From Deltaproteobacteria bacterium (lineage in GTDB: Bacteria; Myxococcota_A; UBA796; SXON01): 44,428 nt of DNA. The stretch is taken from positions 1 to 44,428 of the forward strand of contig BJHF01000054.1 in NCBI GenBank assembly GCA_014191855.1, in the 5' to 3' direction. This document shows positions 25,932-33,039 of the stretch, piece after piece. Each line of letters opens with the position of its first letter. Positions within the stretch are counted from its first letter, which is position 1. Under the pieces are notes generated by a model, which did not search any database, was not told the origin of the DNA, and worked only from the letters and a program-made list of their open reading frames with translations. Both the position numbers and the translations under genes were made by a program.

Positions 25932-27311
25932 CTACGGCGGTGCCTGGCAACGGTCGATGAACGCCAGGAATGCCCGCGACTCCGCGATCGAGGCGCGCAG
26001 GCGCGCCTCCGCCTCCTTGTCTGCGGCGAGTACGCGCAGCCGACCTTCGAGGGCGAGGATCACCGCGGCCCGGTCGGGTGCGTACCAGTCCAGCGCGCGG
26101 GCGGGCCGCTGGCTTGCGACGATCTCGGCCGCGAGCAGGAAGTGCCCATCGCGGGCGAGCTGCCGCACCGCTGCGTTCTGCACGGACAACGTATAGAAGT
26201 ACCGGAGGCCCTCGGGGAGCGCCTGGTAGCGGGTGATTGCGCCGGCCACGGCTCGAGGCAGCTCTCCCTCGCGAGTGGTGGGCCAGCGCTCCAGCAGGGG
26301 CTTGAGCCCCGCGGCGCGAGCCTCGGCCTCCGCCGCGCTCTCCTGCAGCCGCCGAATCGCGTGGGGGATCGCGAATCCCCCTACATCTCCCCATGCATCC
26401 GCGAGCGGCGTGCGGACGAACTCCTCTGTGGACCAGTCCGTCGCCTGGCGCGCAAGCGCCGCGGCCGGACGCAGGTGCAAGCCGGTGCTCTCTCCGGCCG
26501 CGAGCGCATCGATCGCAACCCGAAGCCCACGAATCTGGCGCGGGCGCTCGTCGACGGTCCAGGGTCCCCACGGTTCGGACACCACGAGCGGATCGACGGT
26601 GTCGTCCCAGCGGCGGGCGAGCCAGAGCGCCTGCGCGGCGGGAGCCGCGCTCGCCGGGGGCGCTTCCTCCGCCAGGGAGCCCGCTGTCGCAGCGTCGAGC
26701 TCCTGGCCGAGCGACTCTGCGGCGTCGCGCACGTCATCGCCGTGCTCCGCGCGCTGCACCAGGCCGAAATAGCGAGATCGGAAGCCCGTGAATCCGGCGC
26801 TCGTCGCGGGGGGGCGGCCGCTGGCCAGCGCGTCGCACACGGCGGCGTCACGACGAAGGCCGGCGAGCAGTACGTCGCGCACGGGCGTGACGGCGGGTTT
26901 CGTCAGCGGCACGGACTCCACGGAACTGGCGGCTTCCAAATAGCGCCTGGCGCACTCCTTCCAGTCGCCGCGGGAGGCACTCTGCCTGGACAGATCGCGG
27001 CCCGCGAGCGCGAGGTGCTCCGCCACGATCAGGCGAACGTGATCCCAATCGGGTTCGCCATACTCGGCGGGGGCCGGCCGGTAACCAGCCGCCGCGTCGC
27101 GGACCGCGTCCACCTGCGGCACCCGACCCGCGTGCATCGGCGCGATGGGCAGGGGTGCAGGCGCCGGGTGGCTTTTGGTTGGCGTCACGGATACAAGCTT
27201 GGATCTCGGCTTACCAGCTTTCACGCTACCCTTTTCTTCGGTCCCCTTCCCGCCGCACGCCAACGTGAAGAAGGCAAACGCAGCCAGGAGCAGGGGGATC
27301 GGCACCTTCAT
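25932..27311 (-). CDS. Helical lipoprotein of unknown function
   Basis: 459 residues from ATG 27311, which overlaps the radical SAM stop as ATGA; AGGAG lies about nine bases upstream. The signal MKVPIPLLLAAFAFFTLAC has a lipobox (FTLAC) with Cys at residue 19 and, unlike the other lipoproteins here, a Lys in its n-region. A Thr/Lys/Pro-rich linker (to about residue 65) is followed by a mostly helical body rich in Arg, Ala and Glu, with no domain I recognise. Operon position right after a radical SAM gene suggests a link, perhaps as substrate or partner, but nothing in the sequence proves this. Confidence 0.72.
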   Translation of the reverse strand: MKVPIPLLLAAFAFFTLACGGKGTEEKGSVKAGKPRSKLVSVTPTKSHPAPAPLPIAPMHAGRVPQVDAVRDAAAGYRPAPAEYGEPDWDHVRLIVAEHLALAGRDLSRQSASRGDWKECARRYLEAASSVESVPLTKPAVTPVRDVLLAGLRRDAAVCDALASGRPPATSAGFTGFRSRYFGLVQRAEHGDDVRDAAESLGQELDAATAGSLAEEAPPASAAPAAQALWLARRWDDTVDPLVVSEPWGPWTVDERPRQIRGLRVAIDALAAGESTGLHLRPAAALARQATDWSTEEFVRTPLADAWGDVGGFAIPHAIRRLQESAAEAEARAAGLKPLLERWPTTREGELPRAVAGAITRYQALPEGLRYFYTLSVQNAAVRQLARDGHFLLAAEIVASQRPARALDWYAPDRAAVILALEGRLRVLAADKEAEARLRASIAESRAFLAFIDRCQAPP

Positions 27312-28384
27312 TCCGTCACTCCTAGCTCAACTGCGCGCCGCCGCACCTCGGCAACGTGAGTGTCCTCGAGCCGGTACCAGTTCACGCCGCCACACCGCGC
27401 GCACACCCCGGTGAACCGGCCCCCGAGGTGGTCCAGTCGTAGCCGGGTGGCGCGTTCACCCTCCCAAAGCGCACGAAAGGTCGCCGTTTCGAGCGATCCC
27501 AGGTCGAGCTCCCCGCCGAGGTCGGCGCAGCACATCATCAGGTGCCCATCGTGGCGTACAACCGGCGTGAACCACGCGCCGGGGCAGGCGGCGCGTTTCA
27601 CGTGGGCGTCGTCGGCTTGCCACGGGCGCTCGGCCCACACCGAGATGGAGAACCCTTCCTCGTGGTGCGCGTGGATCCCCGCCTCGCGGAGGGTTCGCTC
27701 ATAGAGCGCATCTGCGGCGGCTTGTCCGGCGGCGCCGCCCCCCACACTCAGCCGCTTGAACATCACCTCCACGTGGCCGCCGCGGCTGCCGTGGCACCGG
27801 GCGAGGGCCGCCCAGTAGCGCAGGAAGGCGGCGGCTTCGTGGGCGTTTCCCGGCTGAACGACGAACTGAAGCTGCACGTCCACGCGGCCGGCGTCGCGAC
27901 GGCGGGCGAGGAGGTATCGGGCGTGCCGGCGTGCCCGTTCGAGCCCGTCGCGCCCCTTCACCCGGCGGTAGGCGGCTCCCGTCGCTGCATCCAGGGTGAA
28001 CACGACGAGCAGGGGCATTTTGCGTACTTTGTGGGCGAGGAGGCGGTCGATGCGGGGCTCTGTGAGCACGAGAGCGTTTGTGTCGATCCGTACGTGGCCG
28101 ACGCGCCCCGCCAGCCGCTCCCCCGCGAGGCCGACCATGCGCTCAAGGTCCGGGTGGAGCGACGGATCGCCGAGCCACTGCAGGATAAGATGGTCGAAGC
28201 TACAGTCTCCCTCCACCAGCCCATCGAGCACGCGCTCGTAGAGCCGCATCGGCATCGCGCCCTTGGGAACGCCGTGCACCGAAGGCCAGGCCTCGGCGTG
28301 GGGCGCGCACATGGCGCACGCGAGGTTGCAGTGATCGGTGGGCTCGATCTGCAAGACGCCGAGCCCGCGAGGTACTGTGGCCAC
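27308..28384 (-). CDS. Radical SAM protein with SPASM-like C-terminus
   Basis: 358 residues from GTG 28384. The cluster motif HCNLACAMC sits at residues 18-26 (Cys 19, 23, 26). It is followed by LILQWLGDPSLHPDL, the GGE-like barrel motif in which GGEP is replaced by LGDP. A C-terminal auxiliary-cluster region shows CPGAWFTPVV, DGHLMMCCADLGG and VCARCGGVNWY, as in SPASM/twitch proteins. TACACT lies six bases before the GTG and no Shine-Dalgarno is present. The ATGA overlap couples it to the downstream lipoprotein gene. The barrel segment resembles the cysteine-less second half of the radical SAM protein at 7675-9360. Substrate unknown; peptide modification is possible. Confidence 0.87.
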   Translation of the reverse strand: MATVPRGLGVLQIEPTDHCNLACAMCAPHAEAWPSVHGVPKGAMPMRLYERVLDGLVEGDCSFDHLILQWLGDPSLHPDLERMVGLAGERLAGRVGHVRIDTNALVLTEPRIDRLLAHKVRKMPLLVVFTLDAATGAAYRRVKGRDGLERARRHARYLLARRRDAGRVDVQLQFVVQPGNAHEAAAFLRYWAALARCHGSRGGHVEVMFKRLSVGGGAAGQAAADALYERTLREAGIHAHHEEGFSISVWAERPWQADDAHVKRAACPGAWFTPVVRHDGHLMMCCADLGGELDLGSLETATFRALWEGERATRLRLDHLGGRFTGVCARCGGVNWYRLEDTHVAEVRRRAVELGVTE

Positions 28385-28400
28385 GGCGGGAGTGTAGCGC
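28385..28400 (-). promoter_or_regulatory. Candidate -10 element for a leaderless radical SAM mRNA
   Basis: Minus strand GCGCTACACT (28400-28391), then CCCGCC, then GTG 28384. TACACT fits TANNNT. No -35 match is visible 17 bases upstream. The adjoining 28401-28504 stretch up to the plus-strand promoter holds no gene that I can see. Confidence 0.48.
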
Positions 28401-28504
28401 GAAGCGGCCGACGCCCGGGTCGCGCCGCGAGGGCGCGCAGCGACCGGTTGGGTCAAGCGCCGAGCGCCCCTTGTCGTTTTCCCGTCGGGGTTTCCGCGCC
28501 GGGG

Positions 28505-28540
28505 TTGAGCGTTGGGCGGGCCTGCGCTAAAGTCCGGCGC
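28505..28540 (+). promoter_or_regulatory. Sigma70-like promoter with start point at or next to the ATG
   Basis: TTGAGC (28505-28510), a 17-base spacer and TAAAGT (28528-28533) form a good -35/-10 pair (4/6 matches each). Transcription would begin about 7 bases downstream of the -10, at 28540-28541, which is the ATG itself. GCGC precedes TAAAGT as in the other four sites. This is the best single example of the leaderless pattern. Confidence 0.55.
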
Positions 28541-28789
28541 ATGTTGGTCCTCGTTGCGCTCCTCGGCTGCCAGAACCCCTGTCAGAGCCTGTGCCAAACC
28601 ATGGCGCAGCGCGCCGCGGATTGCGGGCTCTCGGTGAGCCAAGACGAGCTTGAAAGCTGCGTAAAGGCCAACGAGTCGCCGACACCCGAGTGGTCGCAGC
28701 AGTGTCTCGATGCGGATGAGGCCACGCGCCTCGAAGAGTGGTGGACGTGCGACGAGGTGGCCGAGAACTTCACGAACGGGGCGAAGTAA
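28541..28789 (+). CDS. Small Cys-rich lipoprotein
   Basis: 82 residues from ATG 28541. The signal MLVLVALLGC ends at Cys 10 and has no basic residue. The mature part has regularly placed Cys (CQNPCQSLCQTMA, DCGLS, LESCVKA, QQCLDAD, WWTCDEV) that could form disulfides, and is short and acidic. The family is not recognised; similar small Cys-patterned lipoproteins are common in myxobacteria. The kinase gene starts seven bases downstream, so the two are probably co-transcribed and the lipoprotein might act with the kinase ectodomain. TTG 28505 is a less likely start. Confidence 0.72.
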   Translation: MLVLVALLGCQNPCQSLCQTMAQRAADCGLSVSQDELESCVKANESPTPEWSQQCLDADEATRLEEWWTCDEVAENFTNGAK

Positions 28790-28796
28790 GGCCGGA

Positions 28797-30599
28797 ATGT
28801 CCGAGCCAGGCACCACTTCCGAGCCTCAACGCACCATGGCGCCGGAGTCGTACGGCAAGTACTTCCTGATCGACAAGATCGCGGTCGGCGGGATGGCGGA
28901 GATCTTCAAGGCGAAGACCTTCGGGCACGGCGGCTTCGAGAACCTGTTCGTGGTGAAGCGCATCCTGGCGCACATGTCGGACAACGAGCAGTTCGTCCAG
29001 ATGTTTCTCGATGAAGCCCGCGTAACCGCGGTGCTTCAGCACGCGAACATCGTACGGGTGGTGGACTTCGGGAAGATCGGCACCAACTACTTCCTCGCGA
29101 TGGACTGCGTCGAGGGGAAGGACAGCAAGCTCATCCTCCGAAAGCTGTTTGAACGCCGCAAGATGCTGCCGCGGGAGTTCGCGGTGTACATCGCCATGGA
29201 GGCCGCCAAGGGCCTCGATCACGCCCACAAGAAGTCCACGAACATGGGGCAGATGCTCCAGATCGTGCACCGCGATGTGAGCCCTTCGAACATCCTGGTT
29301 TCCTACGCCGGCGAGGTGAAGGTGGCGGACTTCGGGATCGTGCAAGCAAGCACGGTCGTTGAAACATCCACCAAGGGCACGTTGAAGGGGAAGATCGAGT
29401 ACATGTCGCCCGAGCAGGCGCTCGGCGAGGATCTCGATCGCCGGAGCGACATCTTCTCGCTCGGGATCGTTCTGTGGGAGATGCTCACCGGGAGGCGGGC
29501 CTTCAAGACGGACAACGAGGTGAAAACCCTCGACAAGGTTCGGAACGTGGACGTAGAGCGGGCCTCCGTGGTGAACCCGTCCGTGCCGGCGCGGCTGTCG
29601 GACATCGTGGCGCGCTGCCTGGAGAAGAACCCGGCCGATCGGTACCAGGACGGCCGTGAATTGCACGCCGAGCTGCTCAACTTCTTATACCCGGCCACGC
29701 CCGATGTGGTGCAGCAGTCGCTCGGCCACTTCATGCAGGAGCTGTTCGCAGACGAGATCACGGCCGAGCGGCACCGCTTGGAGGAGGGCACGCGCCTCGC
29801 CCGGGCGATGCACGAGTCGGAGCCGAGCGTAGAGCTGCAAGAGGACTGGGAGGAGGATCGGAGGAGCGGCCCGGGGGACACGGTGGCGCCGGTCGCGCCC
29901 GCCCTGGAGGCGGCCCCGCCCGCGTCCAAGCTGCCTCTGGTGCTGGGTTTGTTGGCGTTGTTACTGGGGGCAACGGCCGTAGTGAGCGCGGTGCTGTACG
30001 TGATGAACCGCGAGCCGGAAACCGTGGTCATCGAGAAGCAAGCGCCGGTGGCGGTAACCAGCGTGTCGCTGAAGGTGAGCCCGGTGGCGGGCGTCGTGGT
30101 GGTAGACGGCCAGCCGGCCGGGACGACCCAGACGCTGGTGAAGGAGCTAAAACCTGGTAAACACTCAATCTCCGTGAGCGCCGAGGGCTTTGAACCCTGG
30201 TCGGAGGAGGTGGAGCTGAACGAAGGGGAGCGCCTCCGCTTGGACGCCAGGCTGGTGGCGGTGAAGAAGGCGGAGCCGATCCCCGTCCGCAACGACACCC
30301 CCCGCGTGCCGAGCACCCCGCTGAGCACCCCGCCGGTGGGACCGACGGAAACGGTCGAGGTCGCGCCGCCGCCCCCGGTTGAGAAGCCCAAGGGCAAGCT
30401 CAGCGTGAACGTTTCTGGCGGCTGGGCCGACATCTTTGTGGACGGAAAGAAGGTTGGTACAACTCCCGTGATTGGCTATCAGCTCGCGCCGGGCACCTAC
30501 TCGATCCGCGCGAAAAACGAAGCCGCGGGGCTCGACAGCACCAAGCAGATCACGGTCAAGTCGGGCGAAACGGCCACCGCGAGTTTTTCAGCCCAGTAA
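28797..30599 (+). CDS. Hanks-type Ser/Thr protein kinase with TM helix and two PEGA domains
   Basis: 600 residues from ATG 28797. The kinase domain is at about 18-330: IAVGGMAEIFKAK (G-loop), VVKRI (Lys54), DEARV (Glu73), HRDVSPSN (Asp160, Asn165; the usual Lys is Ser, as in many myxobacterial kinases), ADFG (Asp178) and SPEQ. All catalytic residues are present. A linker leads to one membrane helix (about 378-403), then PEGA domain 1 (about 422-486, VVVDGQPAGTT), a Pro-rich stretch, and PEGA domain 2 (about 532-600, IFVDGKKVGTTP). The PEGA domains face outside and may sense envelope ligands, while the kinase acts in the cytoplasm on unknown targets. The small Cys-rich lipoprotein gene lies just upstream. 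Confidence 0.93.
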   Translation: MSEPGTTSEPQRTMAPESYGKYFLIDKIAVGGMAEIFKAKTFGHGGFENLFVVKRILAHMSDNEQFVQMFLDEARVTAVLQHANIVRVVDFGKIGTNYFLAMDCVEGKDSKLILRKLFERRKMLPREFAVYIAMEAAKGLDHAHKKSTNMGQMLQIVHRDVSPSNILVSYAGEVKVADFGIVQASTVVETSTKGTLKGKIEYMSPEQALGEDLDRRSDIFSLGIVLWEMLTGRRAFKTDNEVKTLDKVRNVDVERASVVNPSVPARLSDIVARCLEKNPADRYQDGRELHAELLNFLYPATPDVVQQSLGHFMQELFADEITAERHRLEEGTRLARAMHESEPSVELQEDWEEDRRSGPGDTVAPVAPALEAAPPASKLPLVLGLLALLLGATAVVSAVLYVMNREPETVVIEKQAPVAVTSVSLKVSPVAGVVVVDGQPAGTTQTLVKELKPGKHSISVSAEGFEPWSEEVELNEGERLRLDARLVAVKKAEPIPVRNDTPRVPSTPLSTPPVGPTETVEVAPPPPVEKPKGKLSVNVSGGWADIFVDGKKVGTTPVIGYQLAPGTYSIRAKNEAAGLDSTKQITVKSGETATASFSAQ

Positions 30600-30626
30600 G
30601 CGGCGTATTCGAGATGGGTACGCCGC
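30600..30626 (+). terminator. Hairpin after the kinase gene
   Basis: GCGGCGTA (30600-30607) pairs perfectly with TACGCCGC (30619-30626) with an 11-base loop, directly after the kinase stop. There is no U-tract immediately after it (GTATTCACAG follows), so it may be a stabilising 3' hairpin or a weak terminator. The rest of the gap to 30717 has TTGACG at 30667-30672 but no convincing -10 at the right distance. Confidence 0.42.
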
Positions 30627-30717
30627 GTATTCACAGCGGGTACAAGTATTTGCGGTTTGGGGGCGGTTGACGATCTCTGGACGGTAGTTCCAGCTTGAGA
30701 TCGGGCATTAGGGCGGC

Positions 30718-31636
30718 ATGCTCACGCTGATCCTCGCATGCTCGCCGCTCGTCTCCATCGAGCTCGCGCCCACGCCGCCCTGTCCCCCGCTGCGCGCTTA
30801 CCGACTCCAACCAGTATCGGTTGGAAGCGGAGCTCGCTGTAGCTGAAGAGCACGTGGTGCCCGGCTCGGACGTGGTGGTGGACTTTTCCGCGCTCACCGT
30901 AGACGTTCAGGGTCACCCGATCGATGCCGCTCTTGATATTGATCAAGCGGCGCTTTTTGCGTTTCGTGGACTTGAGCCTTTGGAGATCCGGGATCGCCTC
31001 GTGAACAACGAGCTCGCGCAGTCCGATATCGCCGGCTGGTTGACCGCCTTCCCTCAGGGCACTTCCGTGGCGCTGTCCGAATTCGGGACGATGGGGAACA
31101 AGCTCGATGCGCCGCATTACTTCGTGGCCGGTACCACGTGGATGGTGGCGTTACAGGCCAACGAAGGTCGCACCGCGTCGTCGCTGTTGTTCCTCGTCCC
31201 CGACGCCCGCACGGAGGTGGATGCCGTCTCGATGCTCAACGAAACGAGCCACATCGATGCCTAGGTGGACTTCCTCGCCATCGAGCCCGTGACCGTGGCG
31301 TCCGACGTGCCCGATCTCGTGCTGGACTGGGCGGAGGTGGCCACGGATGGCTTCGGCCACCCGTTCACCAAGTCCTCAGTTACCCAGCTTCTGCTCGCTC
31401 GCTTCGACGAGTCGCCGGAGCTGTTGTCCTCGGCGGTGCTCGATCTTGAAGGGCTCGCCGAAGAAACGTGGACCATGGATCTGGGCGGCAGCTCCTGGGC
31501 CAACCTCGGTGCCTTGCGGGGCGAAACCGAGTTCTTGGGCGTGTATCCGGGATCTACCTGGGTGATGATGCTTCGCGCGGAGGATTCCATGAACCCGGCG
31601 CCGTACCTGCTCACTCGGCTCGAAGGCTCCCCTTGA
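30718..31636 (+). pseudogene. Decaying two-repeat lipoprotein gene (frameshift plus in-frame amber)
   Basis: ATG 30718 opens a lipoprotein start MLTLILACSPLVSIEL (lipid Cys at residue 8, no basic residue); a TAG at 30709-30711 in frame blocks any longer start. After about 30785-30800 the coding pattern moves to another frame (DSNQYRLEAELAVAEEHVV) and continues to TAG 31262-31264. The same frame then continues as VDFLAIEPVTVASDVPDL up to TGA 31634-31636. The two parts are homologous: DFSALTVDVQGHPID matches DWAEVATDGFGHPFT, and FVAGTTWMVALQAN matches VYPGSTWVMMLRAE. One frameshift and one amber in an otherwise two-domain protein suggest decay or two sequence errors. Amber readthrough cannot be excluded. 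The domain is not recognised. Confidence 0.7.
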
Positions 31637-33039
31637 TCGCGCTCTTCCTTTTCGCGTGCGCGGGGTCTGGCGATCCCGGCGAGGGGGAGGGGAGAGACAG
31701 CTCTGGCGCAAGCGTGCCCTGCGATGCCGACGTGGACGTCGAAGTCAGCGCCACGGGGATGGGGAACGTCCCTCGGCTAACCTGGGATTCGGCGGAGGCG
31801 GTCGCCACGCGGGTTCGATTCAGCAACGGGGCCGAGGTGACTCGGGAAACCGTCCTTTCGGTGGCGACGACGACGCACGACGCGGTGCTGGTCGGCGTGT
31901 TGCCGAGCGTCGACTTCACCTGGGAGATTCTTGAGGTTGACGGGGACGCGGAGCGCTGCGTGGCCTCGGGGACGGCGACAAACGGACCGCTACCCGCCGG
32001 CGTGCCGGAGGTCACTGCGACCGTGGCCGGAGGTGCATCGGCGGGGCTCACCGTGGCTCCGGTGCTGGCGGGCGCACCGCAAACGGACAATTGGCTGATG
32101 ATTTTCGACGAGCAGGGGCGGGTGGTCTGGGCCTATGAAGCCTCCGCTGGTGAGGGTGGGGCGGTGTTCGTGACCACCGCTGCGTTCGCCAACGATGGCT
32201 CGGGCATCCTGTACAACGCTGCCGCGGTGGGTGCCGACTCGCCGGGGTGGATCGCCAAGGTCAGCTTCGCCGGTGAATTTCAGAAGCTGGCCGAGGTAAA
32301 CGGCCTGCACACCGATTTTGTGGAGATGGACGAGGGCCGCATCGCTTCGCTCACCTGGGAGGTGCGGCAGGTCGGCGAGTGGCGCCTGCTGGGCGACCAC
32401 GTGGTGGTGATCGAGGCGGACGGAAGCTCACGATCCATCTGGAACTCCTTTGATTCGGTGCCCTTCGTGGAGGACGGGGACTGGGTCGAAGGTTTCTACG
32501 TGCCCGATCCCACGGTGGCCGACTGGTCGCATGTGAACAGCGTGACGTGGAACGCCGCGGCGAACGCGTTGATGATCACGATGACCGCCCAGGATGGGGT
32601 GGCGAAGATCAACGCGGAAACGGGCGAGATGAGCTGGCTCTACGGCGATGAGGTCGGAGCATTTGGCGGGTCGCCGGGGCTCACGGAGGCACCACACTCC
32701 GCGGAGCTGCTCGACGATGGGCACGTGCTGGTGTTCAACCGAGGGGACTTCCTCCACGATCCGATCAACGCGTGCTCCTGGGCCGCCGAGCTGTCGGTGG
32801 ACGCGGGCACGGGCGCGATGACCGAGGTGGCGCGGTGGGAATCGGCCGGGTGCACCCTGGTTACTTACCTCGGGTCGGCGCGCCGCTTGCCGGGGGGCAC
32901 GACGATGGTGGACTGGACGTCGGCCGGCCGGATCGATCAGCTCACCGCCGCGGACGAGGCCGCCTGGAGCGTGGCGCTGAGCGCAGGGCACGCCTTCGGG
33001 TACGCCGACTTCTTGCCGCTGCCGGCGGCAGGTCCGTGA
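31633..33039 (+). CDS. Arylsulfotransferase-like lipoprotein, copy 1
   Basis: 468 residues from TTG 31633, which overlaps the preceding stop as TTGA. The signal (M)IALFLFAC puts the lipid Cys at residue 9 with no basic residue. Motifs of the arylsulfotransferase (ASST) beta-propeller family are visible: GLHTDFVEM, LLGDHVVVIEADG, DWSHVNSVTWN, TGEMSWLYGD, APHSAELLDDGHVLVFNRGD and VDWTSAGR. ASST enzymes move sulfate between phenols through a His intermediate; conserved His lie in each of the HTD, SHVN and PHSAE segments, but which is catalytic here is not certain. It is followed by a paralogue of about the same length with strong identity. Substrate unknown; many relatives may not be sulfotransferases. 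Confidence 0.83.
   Translation: MIALFLFACAGSGDPGEGEGRDSSGASVPCDADVDVEVSATGMGNVPRLTWDSAEAVATRVRFSNGAEVTRETVLSVATTTHDAVLVGVLPSVDFTWEILEVDGDAERCVASGTATNGPLPAGVPEVTATVAGGASAGLTVAPVLAGAPQTDNWLMIFDEQGRVVWAYEASAGEGGAVFVTTAAFANDGSGILYNAAAVGADSPGWIAKVSFAGEFQKLAEVNGLHTDFVEMDEGRIASLTWEVRQVGEWRLLGDHVVVIEADGSSRSIWNSFDSVPFVEDGDWVEGFYVPDPTVADWSHVNSVTWNAAANALMITMTAQDGVAKINAETGEMSWLYGDEVGAFGGSPGLTEAPHSAELLDDGHVLVFNRGDFLHDPINACSWAAELSVDAGTGAMTEVARWESAGCTLVTYLGSARRLPGGTTMVDWTSAGRIDQLTAADEAAWSVALSAGHAFGYADFLPLPAAGP

Noticed and set aside
31262..31264. Pyrrolysine or programmed readthrough at the TAG in the lipoprotein gene
   Set aside because: A second lesion (frameshift) in the same gene makes decay or sequence error simpler; no pylT or pylS is in the window.
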